Positions 1-6,094 of a DNA stretch of 6,997 nucleotides are shown piece after piece; the first letter of the stretch is position 1; every line of letters begins with the position of its first letter. The notes beneath the pieces were generated by a model. The model ran no database searches, was not told where the DNA came from, and saw nothing but the letters and a program-made list of their open reading frames with translations. The stretch covers positions 1 to 6,997 of the forward strand of contig JAZNLK010000056.1 in NCBI GenBank assembly GCA_045579055.1, in the 5' to 3' direction. The translations under genes and the position numbers were made by a program. Source of the stretch: SIG440 sp045579055 (GTDB lineage: Bacteria > Bacillota > Clostridia > Monoglobales > Monoglobaceae).

Positions 1-1836
1 TTCTGTGATACCGTGAATCTTGATACTCTTGTCAATAATCTGACCAAGTTTTTTCTTGTCAACACGGAAGGCAATCTCCAATGCCAGTGCATTTTCGGGC
101 TTGCTTCTGTCAACAAAACCAAGATCCTGAGGAATCTTTTCATTGAATATGAGACGACCAACGGTTGCATCAATGATGCCGGTAACCTTTTCACCGTTTA
201 TCTCTCTTGTGATTCTTACTTTTATCGGAGCATGGAGACCAACAGCACCATTTGCATAAGCCAAAGTAGCTTCATCTTCGGAGCTGAAGACCTTGCCTGC
301 GCCCATTTCATCATCAATCTGAATTGTCAGGTAGTATGAACCAAGAACCATATCCTGTGTAGGAACAGTAACAGGATTACCATCCTGAGGCTTCAGAAGG
401 TTGTTTGCAGAGAGCATAAGGAATCTTGCTTCTGCCTGTGCTTCAGCTGACAAGGGAAGGTGAACCGCCATCTGGTCACCATCGAAGTCGGCGTTGAAGG
501 CTGTACAAACCAGAGGATGAAGTTTCAGAGCCTTACCCTCAACAAGCACCGGTTCAAAAGCCTGGATACCCAGTCTGTGGAGTGTTGGTGCACGGTTCAG
601 AAGAACAGGATGCTCTGAAATTACGCTTTCAAGCACATCCCAAACCTCGGGACGAACACGTTCAACCATTCTCTTTGCTGATTTTATGTTATGTGCAAGG
701 CCATCGTTAACAAGCTTTTTCATAACGAAGGGCTTGAACAGTTCAAGAGCCATCTTCTTGGGAAGACCGCACTGATAAATCTTCAGTTCGGGGCCAACAA
801 CGATAACCGAACGTCCTGAATAGTCAACACGCTTACCAAGGAGGTTCTGACGGAAACGACCCTGCTTACCCTTAAGCATATCAGAAAGTGACTTAAGAGG
901 TCTGTTTCCGGGACCTGTAACAGGTCTGCCACGTCTGCCATTGTCGATAAGAGCGTCAACAGCTTCCTGAAGCATTCTTTTTTCGTTTCTTACAATGATT
1001 TCGGGAGCGCCCAAATCAAGAAGTCTCTTGAGACGGTTGTTTCTGTTAATAACACGTCTATAAAGGTCATTAAGGTCGGATGTTGCAAATCTACCACCGT
1101 CCAACTGAACCATAGGTCTGATTTCAGGAGGAATAACCGGAATTACAGGCATAATCATCCATTCAGGCTTGTTGCCCGACTGACGGAATGAATCCACCAC
1201 CTCAAGACGTCTGACTGTACGAATCTTTTTCTGACCCTTTGCCCCTTCAAGCTCTGCCTTGAGCTCGTTATAAAGACCTTCAAGGTCAATTGCCTGAAGC
1301 ATTTCAAGAACCGCTTCAGCACCCATACCTGCTTTGAATGCACTTTCGCCGTACTTTTCAACCTCTTCACGGTATTCTCTTTCGCTCAAGATTTGATTCT
1401 TCATAAGCCCGGTTTTGCCGGGATCAATTACAACATAAGCTGCAAAGTAGAGAACCTTTTCAAGAAGGCGGGGTGACATATCAAGAATAAGACCCATACG
1501 GCTGGGGATACCCTTGAAATACCAGATGTGTGATACGGGAACAGCCAGTTCAATGTGACCCATTCTCTCACGGCGAACCTTTGCACGTGTAACTTCAACG
1601 CCGCATCGGTCGCAGACAACGCCCTTATAACGTACTCTTTTATACTTTCCGCAGTTACATTCCCAGTCCTTCTGCGGGCCAAAAATTTTCTCGCAGAAAA
1701 GACCGTCCTTTTCAGGCTTCAAAGTTCTGTAATTTATTGTTTCGGGCTTTTTAACTTCACCATATGACCATTCTCTGATCTTTTCGGGTGATGCAAGACC
1801 TATCTGAATAGCATCAAAATTTTGATATTCACTCAT
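1..1836 (-). CDS. rpoC: DNA-directed RNA polymerase subunit beta' (N-terminal 612 residues, truncated by window edge)
   Basis: Beta' forms the catalytic clamp side of the bacterial RNA polymerase core, with beta, two alpha and omega. The reading frame is open from ATG at 1836 to the window edge and starts MSEYQNFDAIQIGLASPEKI, a typical beta' N-terminus. The zinc ribbon has its four cysteines at C60, C62, C75 and C78. The clamp and lid/rudder region follows, including GNRPLKSLSDMLKGKQGRFR at about residues 310-329. The catalytic NADFDGD loop is at 448-454, and its three aspartates (D450, D452, D454) would hold the active-site Mg2+. The bridge helix, trigger loop and second zinc site lie beyond the edge; Firmicute beta' is roughly 1200 residues, so about half is visible. 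It lies 120 bp downstream of rpoB on the same strand and is most likely cotranscribed with it. No frameshift or stop interrupts the visible part. Confidence 0.98.
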   Translation of the reverse strand, partial: MSEYQNFDAIQIGLASPEKIREWSYGEVKKPETINYRTLKPEKDGLFCEKIFGPQKDWECNCGKYKRVRYKGVVCDRCGVEVTRAKVRRERMGHIELAVPVSHIWYFKGIPSRMGLILDMSPRLLEKVLYFAAYVVIDPGKTGLMKNQILSEREYREEVEKYGESAFKAGMGAEAVLEMLQAIDLEGLYNELKAELEGAKGQKKIRTVRRLEVVDSFRQSGNKPEWMIMPVIPVIPPEIRPMVQLDGGRFATSDLNDLYRRVINRNNRLKRLLDLGAPEIIVRNEKRMLQEAVDALIDNGRRGRPVTGPGNRPLKSLSDMLKGKQGRFRQNLLGKRVDYSGRSVIVVGPELKIYQCGLPKKMALELFKPFVMKKLVNDGLAHNIKSAKRMVERVRPEVWDVLESVISEHPVLLNRAPTLHRLGIQAFEPVLVEGKALKLHPLVCTAFNADFDGDQMAVHLPLSAEAQAEARFLMLSANNLLKPQDGNPVTVPTQDMVLGSYYLTIQIDDEMGAGKVFSSEDEATLAYANGAVGLHAPIKVRITREINGEKVTGIIDATVGRLIFNEKIPQDLGFVDRSKPENALALEIAFRVDKKKLGQIIDKSIKIHGITE

Positions 1837-1842
1837 ACAATA

Positions 1843-1848
1843 TCACTC
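1843..1848 (-). promoter_or_regulatory. Weak ribosome binding site of rpoC
   Basis: On the minus strand GAGTGA lies 6 nt before the rpoC ATG. It resembles the GAGGTGA of rpoB with one G missing, so pairing to the 16S rRNA tail would be interrupted. No better Shine-Dalgarno match is seen nearby. The start is nevertheless supported by the typical beta' N-terminus that follows. Confidence 0.5.
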
Positions 1849-1860
1849 GACTTTCTGCTC

Positions 1861-1950
1861 ACAAATTGTAGGTGCGATTCACAAATCGCCCGTTATAAAT
1901 CAAGTACCCGTACCCTCCGCTATGAGCGGCGAAAGGCGGAGCAATCGGAA
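1861..1950. repeat. Hairpin-forming palindromic segment in the rpoB-rpoC spacer, probable dispersed intergenic repeat
   Basis: Most of the 120-bp spacer between rpoB and rpoC consists of two self-complementary parts. The first is a perfect 6-bp inverted repeat, GCGATT (1874-1879) and AATCGC (1884-1889), with a 4-nt loop. GG at 1871-1872 and CC at 1890-1891 extend it if T1873 is bulged. The second is CTCCGC (1915-1920) paired with GCGGAG (1936-1941); it overlaps an alternative tighter hairpin, CCGCT (1917-1921) with AGCGG (1925-1929). Neither is followed by a U-run, so these are not obvious terminators. From memory, a GGGCGATT...AATCGCCC palindrome is common between genes in uncultured gut Clostridia, so I infer a slightly decayed copy of a non-coding repeat inserted in the operon. 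It could also act as an mRNA processing or stability element. No ORF in it is credible. Confidence 0.5.
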
Positions 1951-1956
1951 AAATCC

Positions 1957-4900
1957 TTAGAAATCCATATCTTCGTCGGCTCCATCATCAAAGCCGCCGA
2001 AAGAATCATCCATATCAAAAGATTCGTCATCCGACATATCATCATCAGTTGTATCCTCAAACTCATAGAAGAGCTCGTTTTCCAGAAGGTCATCATCAGC
2101 ACCCTCTTCTTCACTGCCGTCAGGAAGTGTTTCGGGAGCATCTTCCGCTCTGTCGATATTAACAGCAAGATCTTCGCCATCGTCATCGAGATTTTCCTTG
2201 AGGATAACTTCGTTTCCGTCAGAGTCAAGAACCTTTACGTCGAGAGCAAGACTCTGAAGTTCCTTAATAAGAACCTTAAAGGATTCGGGGATTCCCGGAG
2301 TGGGAATATTCTCACCTTTGACAATTGCTTCGTATGTCTTAACACGACCAACAACGTCATCGGACTTAACTGTCAGGATTTCCTGAAGTGTGTATGCTGC
2401 ACCGTAGGCTTCAAGAGCCCAAACTTCCATTTCACCGAATCTCTGTCCACCGAACTGAGCTTTACCACCCAGAGGCTGCTGAGTAACCAGTGAGTAAGGA
2501 CCGGTTGAACGAGCGTGAATCTTGTCATCAACCAAGTGAGCAAGCTTCAGCATATGCATGTAACCAACTGTAACTCTGTTGTCGAAGGGTTCGCCTGTAC
2601 GACCGTCATAAAGAACCGTCTTACCGTCACGAGCATATCCTGCCTGTTCAAGAGCATCCATAATATCATCTTCGTTTGCACCGTCAAATACAGGAGTTGC
2701 CACCTTCCAGCCAAGAGCCTTTGCCGCATAACCAAGATGCACCTCAAGCACCTGACCGATATTCATACGTGAAGGAACGCCCAGGGGGTTGAGGACAATC
2801 TGCAAGGGAGTTCCGTCGGGAAGGAAGGGCATATCTTCTTCAGGAAGAATTCTTGAAATAACACCCTTGTTTCCGTGACGACCTGCCATTTTGTCACCAA
2901 CAGAAATTTTTCTCTTCTGAGCAATATAGCAACGAACAATCTGTGTAACACCGGGTGGCAACTCATCGCTGTTCTCACGGGTAAATACCTTTACGTCAAC
3001 AATGATACCGTATTCACCGTGAGGAACACGGAGAGAAGTATCACGCACTTCACGTGCTTTTTCACCGAAAATAGCACGAAGAAGTCTTTCTTCGGCACTG
3101 AGTTCTGTTTCGCCCTTGGGAGTAACCTTACCAACAAGGATATCACCGCTGGAAACTTCAGCACCTATACGGATAATACCACGTTCATCCAGGTCTTTCA
3201 GTGCATCTTCACCAACATTGGGGATGTCTCTGGTAATTTCTTCCGGACCCAGTTTTGTATCACGTGATTCAATTTCGTATTCTTCAATATGAATTGAAGT
3301 GAGGATATCGTCCTTAACCAACTGCTCACTGATGAGCATAGCATCCTCGTAGTTATAACCTTCCCAAGTCATAAAACCGATAAGAATATTACGTCCAAGA
3401 CCGATTTCACCGTTCTTTGTGGAAGGACCGTCAGCAATAATATCGCCGGCTTCAACTCTTTCGCCTTCAACCACAATGGGACGCTGGTTCATGCAGTGAC
3501 CCTGGTTTGAACGCATAAACTTAATGAGTCTGTATGTGTCGGAATCACCGTCATCTGTTGCAATTTCAATCTGACGAGCCGAAACCTTGGTAACAATACC
3601 GCTACGCTTTGCAAGAATACAAATACCCGAGTCTTTTGCAGTTTTGTATTCCATACCCGTACCGATGATTGGTGATTCGGGGCACAAAAGCGGAACTGCC
3701 TGACGCTGCATGTTAGAACCCATAAGAGCACGGTTAGCGTCGTCGTTTTCAAGGAATGGAATCATCGCTGTAGCGATTGAAGTAACCTGACGGGGTGAAA
3801 CGTCCATATAGTCAACCTGGCACTTGCCGGGTTCTGCATTGATTTCAAGGAACTGATCCTTGTATCTTGTTACAACCTTCTTGGCAATGAACTTTCCGTT
3901 TTCTTCAAGAGGTTCATTTGCCTGAGCGATATAGTATCCGTCCTCAGTATCAGCTGTCATATATTCAACTTCATCAGTTACACAACCTGTTTCCTTGTCA
4001 ACCTTTCGGTAAGGTGTTTCAATGAAGCCATATTCATTAACCTTTGCAAAGCCCGACAGTGAGTTGATAAGACCGATGTTAGGACCTTCAGGTGTTTCAA
4101 TGGGACACATACGTCCATAATGTGAGTGATGAACGTCTCGCACTTCGAATCCGGCACGTTCTCTTGAAAGACCACCGGGACCCAGGGCTGAAAGTCTTCT
4201 TTTGTGTGTAAGTTCGCCAAGAGGGTTAATCTGATCCATAAACTGTGAAAGCTGTGATGAACCGAAGAACTCCTTGACAGCAGAAGTTACGGGACGAATG
4301 TTAATAAGTGTCTGGGGAGTAACAACATCCAGATCCTGAGTTGACATTCTCTCACGAACAACTCTTTCCATTCTGGAAAGACCGATTCTGAACTGGTTCT
4401 GAAGGAGTTCACCAACAGAGCGCAGACGGCGGTTGCCCAAATGGTCAATGTCATCAACATTGCCCACACCGGCAGCCAGGTTGCCCACATACGAAATGGA
4501 AGCAATAATATCATCAATGAGAATGTGTTTGGGGATAAGCTCGTCACGACGTTCACGGAGAGCATTCTTGAATTCATCCGAATTAACATCCGGGAACTCG
4601 TCCATAATCTCTTTCAGAACTGTGTAACGAACATTTTCGTTTATTTCATAATCACGGGGATTGTAGTCAACATAATCACGAAGATCAACCATACCGTTTG
4701 AAATAACATTGGTTGTGTGTTCGTCATCAACCTTGATTACAACCTTGTTGATATGTGCAATTTCAATGGCACGAGCCATTTCCTTTGTGATTGTTTCACC
4801 TGCCGAAACAATCAGTTCACCGGTTTCCTGATCAATAATGTTCTCAGCCGAAACCTTACCTGTGATACGGGCAGACATACGGAGCTTTTTGTTGAACTTA

Positions 4901-5715
4901 TAACGTCCCACACGAGCCAAATCGTATCTCTTGGGATCAAAGAAGAGGTTTGTGATGAGAGACTTTGCACTTTCAACCGTGGGGGGTTCACCCGGACGGA
5001 GTTTGCGGTAAATCTCAAGAAGACCTTCTTCAACGGATTTTGTTGTATCCTTTTCCATTGTACGCATAATGCGTTCGTCTTCTCCGAAGAGTTCGGTGAT
5101 TTCAGCATTGGTTCCAAAGCCCAAAGCACGCACCAAAACGGTGATGGGAGTTTTTCTCATCTTGTCGATTTTAACGTGGAAAAGGTCATTGCTGTCGGTC
5201 TCGTATTCAAGCCAAGCACCACGGTTGGGGATAACCTGTGACGTAAAGAGCTTCTTGCCGATTTTGTCAAACTTTTCAGCAAAGTATACGCTTGGGGCAC
5301 GAACAAGCTGGCTGACGATAACACGTTCAGCACCGTTTATGATGAATGTACCGGAGGGAGTCATAATGGGGAAATCGCCCATAAAAATCTCCTGTTCCTT
5401 GACTTCACCTGTCTCCTTGTTTATGAGACGAACCTTAACTCTGAGGGGCGCCGCATATGTAGCGTCACGCTCTTTGCATTCCTCAATGTCATATTTTGGG
5501 TTCATATCTATTCTGTAATCAATAAACTCCAGAATGAGATTGCCGGTGTAGTCCGTGATAGGTGACACATCGTGGAAAACCTCTTTTAAACCTTCGTTCA
5601 AAAACCAGTCGTAAGAATTTTTCTGAATCTCAATAAGGTTGGGCATGTCGATAACTTCCCTAATCTTACCGTAGCTCATTCGGGTATTTCTACCCAATTT
5701 CACCGGATGTACCAT
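1957..5715 (-). CDS. rpoB: DNA-directed RNA polymerase subunit beta
   Basis: Beta is the second large catalytic subunit of RNA polymerase and the rifampicin target. The protein is 1252 residues, starts MVHPVKLGRNTRMSYGKI and ends at a TAA. Family landmarks in order: MPNLIEIQKNSYDWFL (24-39); FFGSSQLSQFMDQ opening the rifampicin region (483-495); CPIETPEGPNIGLI (537-550); GYNYEDAM (786-793, with the acidic pair E790/D791 near the active site); GDKMAGRHGNKGVIS (940-954, with conserved K942 and K950); and GGKAQFGGQRFGEMEVWALE (1083-1102). The common rifampicin-resistance positions are wild type: D494, H504 and S509, equivalent to E. coli 516, 526 and 531. The E. coli-type large insertions are absent, as in Firmicutes. 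Residues 1175-1252 form an acidic tail. An in-frame ATG at 5820 would add 35 residues, but it has no ribosome binding site and no family similarity; the ATG at 5715 has both. Confidence 0.98.
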   Translation of the reverse strand: MVHPVKLGRNTRMSYGKIREVIDMPNLIEIQKNSYDWFLNEGLKEVFHDVSPITDYTGNLILEFIDYRIDMNPKYDIEECKERDATYAAPLRVKVRLINKETGEVKEQEIFMGDFPIMTPSGTFIINGAERVIVSQLVRAPSVYFAEKFDKIGKKLFTSQVIPNRGAWLEYETDSNDLFHVKIDKMRKTPITVLVRALGFGTNAEITELFGEDERIMRTMEKDTTKSVEEGLLEIYRKLRPGEPPTVESAKSLITNLFFDPKRYDLARVGRYKFNKKLRMSARITGKVSAENIIDQETGELIVSAGETITKEMARAIEIAHINKVVIKVDDEHTTNVISNGMVDLRDYVDYNPRDYEINENVRYTVLKEIMDEFPDVNSDEFKNALRERRDELIPKHILIDDIIASISYVGNLAAGVGNVDDIDHLGNRRLRSVGELLQNQFRIGLSRMERVVRERMSTQDLDVVTPQTLINIRPVTSAVKEFFGSSQLSQFMDQINPLGELTHKRRLSALGPGGLSRERAGFEVRDVHHSHYGRMCPIETPEGPNIGLINSLSGFAKVNEYGFIETPYRKVDKETGCVTDEVEYMTADTEDGYYIAQANEPLEENGKFIAKKVVTRYKDQFLEINAEPGKCQVDYMDVSPRQVTSIATAMIPFLENDDANRALMGSNMQRQAVPLLCPESPIIGTGMEYKTAKDSGICILAKRSGIVTKVSARQIEIATDDGDSDTYRLIKFMRSNQGHCMNQRPIVVEGERVEAGDIIADGPSTKNGEIGLGRNILIGFMTWEGYNYEDAMLISEQLVKDDILTSIHIEEYEIESRDTKLGPEEITRDIPNVGEDALKDLDERGIIRIGAEVSSGDILVGKVTPKGETELSAEERLLRAIFGEKAREVRDTSLRVPHGEYGIIVDVKVFTRENSDELPPGVTQIVRCYIAQKRKISVGDKMAGRHGNKGVISRILPEEDMPFLPDGTPLQIVLNPLGVPSRMNIGQVLEVHLGYAAKALGWKVATPVFDGANEDDIMDALEQAGYARDGKTVLYDGRTGEPFDNRVTVGYMHMLKLAHLVDDKIHARSTGPYSLVTQQPLGGKAQFGGQRFGEMEVWALEAYGAAYTLQEILTVKSDDVVGRVKTYEAIVKGENIPTPGIPESFKVLIKELQSLALDVKVLDSDGNEVILKENLDDDGEDLAVNIDRAEDAPETLPDGSEEEGADDDLLENELFYEFEDTTDDDMSDDESFDMDDSFGGFDDGADEDMDF

Positions 5716-5723
5716 AGAAACAA

Positions 5724-5730
5724 TCACCTC
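5724..5730 (-). promoter_or_regulatory. Ribosome binding site of rpoB (decides the start)
   Basis: GAGGTGA on the minus strand lies 8 nt before the ATG at 5715. This is a near-perfect Shine-Dalgarno sequence at ideal spacing. It fixes the rpoB start at MVHPV rather than at the upstream in-frame ATG at 5820. Confidence 0.92.
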
Positions 5731-5914
5731 TTCGTAATATTTACGACATGACACAGATGCCTGTCGCATTGTATTTAAAGCACCTATAGCAGCACAATAT
5801 ATTGTATTATTTTTTGTCATTTGGGAAAAATTTCACAAAAATATTTTAAACAAGTATTGCTTTTTTCATACATATGTGATATACTGCAAATACAGTAAAA
5901 AATAAGGGTGAAAT

Positions 5915-5944
5915 TTAAAAATACGCAAAAGTACGCACTATAAT
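5915..5944 (+). promoter_or_regulatory. Candidate rightward promoter for rsmA
   Basis: A perfect TATAAT lies on the plus strand at 5939-5944. TTAAAA (5915-5920), matching four of six bases of the -35 consensus, precedes it at 18-bp spacing. Transcription would start near 5951 and give rsmA a leader of about 145 nt that includes the hairpin at 6015-6043. No better rightward promoter is visible: the two TTGACA boxes at 5997-6002 and 6009-6014 have no -10 box at workable spacing. A weak alternative is TATGTA at 6049-6054, preceded by an extended -10 TG. The AT-rich context means chance occurrence is possible. Confidence 0.4.
5922..5937. repeat. Direct repeat TACGCA, 10-bp period
   Basis: TACGCA occurs at 5922-5927 and again at 5932-5937, one helical turn apart. 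It lies in the spacer of the candidate rightward promoter and in the first transcribed bases of the rpoB leader. The placement is operator-like, but six-base repeats are short and no known regulator site is recognised. Confidence 0.35.
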
Positions 5945-5952
5945 AGATAACC

Positions 5953-5981
5953 ATTATACCACGAAGTTTTGCCCTTGTCAA
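5953..5981 (-). promoter_or_regulatory. Consensus sigma-A promoter of rpoB
   Basis: On the minus strand TTGACA (5976-5981) is followed by exactly 17 bp and then TATAAT (5953-5958). Both hexamers are perfect matches to the housekeeping sigma-factor consensus with optimal spacing. The DNA just upstream of the -35 box (about 5982-6010) is very AT-rich, with A and T tracts like an UP element that binds the alpha subunit C-terminal domains. A strong, constitutive-looking promoter fits rpoB-rpoC, and no other promoter of similar quality lies between it and the gene. Confidence 0.9.
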
Positions 5982-5991
5982 TGATAATTTT

Positions 5992-6015
5992 AAAATTTGA
6001 CAAAAAATTTGACAA
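5992..6015. repeat. Perfect tandem repeat of a 12-bp unit upstream of the rpoB -35 box
   Basis: AAAATTTGACAA is present twice back to back (5992-6003 and 6004-6015) without a mismatch. The second copy also forms, with CCTTGTCAA at 5973-5981, a 9-bp inverted repeat whose right arm TTGACAAGG is at 6009-6017. The left arm contains the rpoB -35 box. It may act as part of an UP element, as a regulator binding site, or be a recent small duplication. Confidence 0.7.
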
Positions 6016-6043
6016 GGCATTGGACCTTATCCGTCCGGTGCCT
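6015..6043 (+). promoter_or_regulatory. Stable RNA hairpin in the rsmA leader
   Basis: As plus-strand RNA, 6015-6025 pairs along its whole length with 6033-6043. The 11-bp stem has two adjacent G-U pairs (positions 6020/6038 and 6021/6037) and a 7-nt loop, CUUAUCC. On the minus strand the two wobble pairs become C-A mismatches, so the rightward transcript is the better folder. The following bases (TGTTGTTATG) are only moderately U-rich, so it could be a weak terminator or attenuator. It could equally be a leader structure of rsmA. It matches no RNA family I know. Confidence 0.5.
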
Positions 6044-6084
6044 GTTGTTATGTAAAAGCGGCATCAGTCGTATCCCTTTCAGGC

Positions 6085-6089
6085 AGGTG
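6085..6089 (+). promoter_or_regulatory. Ribosome binding site of rsmA
   Basis: AGGTG lies 5 nt before the ATG at 6095, with adenines between. This supports the chosen start, and no other in-frame start is nearby. Confidence 0.85.
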
Positions 6090-6094
6090 AAAAA

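Larger units (their letters stand above)
5716..5948 (-). promoter_or_regulatory. Long 5' leader of rpoB mRNA
   Basis: If transcription starts about 7 nt after the -10 box, near 5944-5948, the rpoB mRNA has an untranslated leader of about 230 nt. It is AT-rich. It contains a 12-bp perfect palindrome, ACAATATATTGT (5794-5805), and a small inverted repeat, TACTG/CAGTA (5882-5886 and 5893-5897). Close to the gene there is a short ACAG/CTGT stem with alternative CGACA/TGTCG pairing (about 5748-5766). I recognise no known riboswitch, T-box or ribosomal-protein binding fold and see no clear attenuator. It could simply be an unstructured leader. Confidence 0.5.
5716..6094. other. Divergent rpoB / rsmA intergenic region (379 bp)
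   Basis: No credible gene lies in this stretch; the short frames here lack ribosome binding sites. Going right from rpoB, it holds the rpoB leader with a 12-bp palindrome, a TACGCA direct repeat, and two TATAAT boxes on opposite strands that face each other (5939-5944 plus, 5953-5958 minus). Then come the rpoB -35 box, a tandem 12-bp repeat, a hairpin, and the rsmA ribosome binding site. It is clearly richer in A and T than the genes on either side. Confidence 0.85.

Noticed and set aside
1915..1941. Hairpin after rpoB as an intrinsic terminator separating rpoB from rpoC
   Set aside because: On the minus strand the stem is followed by GGTACGGGTAC, not a U-run, so termination is unlikely.
1822..2493. 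Plus-strand open frame of 223 codons opposite the end of rpoB
   Set aside because: It is the antisense shadow of rpoB and the spacer. It has no convincing ribosome binding site and no recognisable domain, and its composition follows from the rpoB codons.
4228..4230. RpoB residue I496, equivalent to E. coli N518, as a rifampicin-resistance change
   Set aside because: This position varies naturally among Firmicutes (threonine in Bacillus subtilis). The main resistance positions D494, H504 and S509 are wild type, so no resistance is inferred.
4717..5241. Plus-strand open frame of 174 codons opposite rpoB
   Set aside because: It is another antisense shadow in a highly conserved coding region, without start signals or family similarity.
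5794..5805. 12-bp palindrome ACAATATATTGT in the rpoB leader as an operator
   Set aside because: It is purely AT-rich in its core, far downstream of the promoter, and matches no regulator site I recognise. It is noted in the leader entry but not promoted to a finding.
5713..5820. Upstream in-frame ATG at 5820 that would extend RpoB by 35 residues
   Set aside because: It has no ribosome binding site, the extra residues do not resemble RpoB, and the ATG at 5715 has an ideal Shine-Dalgarno and the family's MVHPV start.
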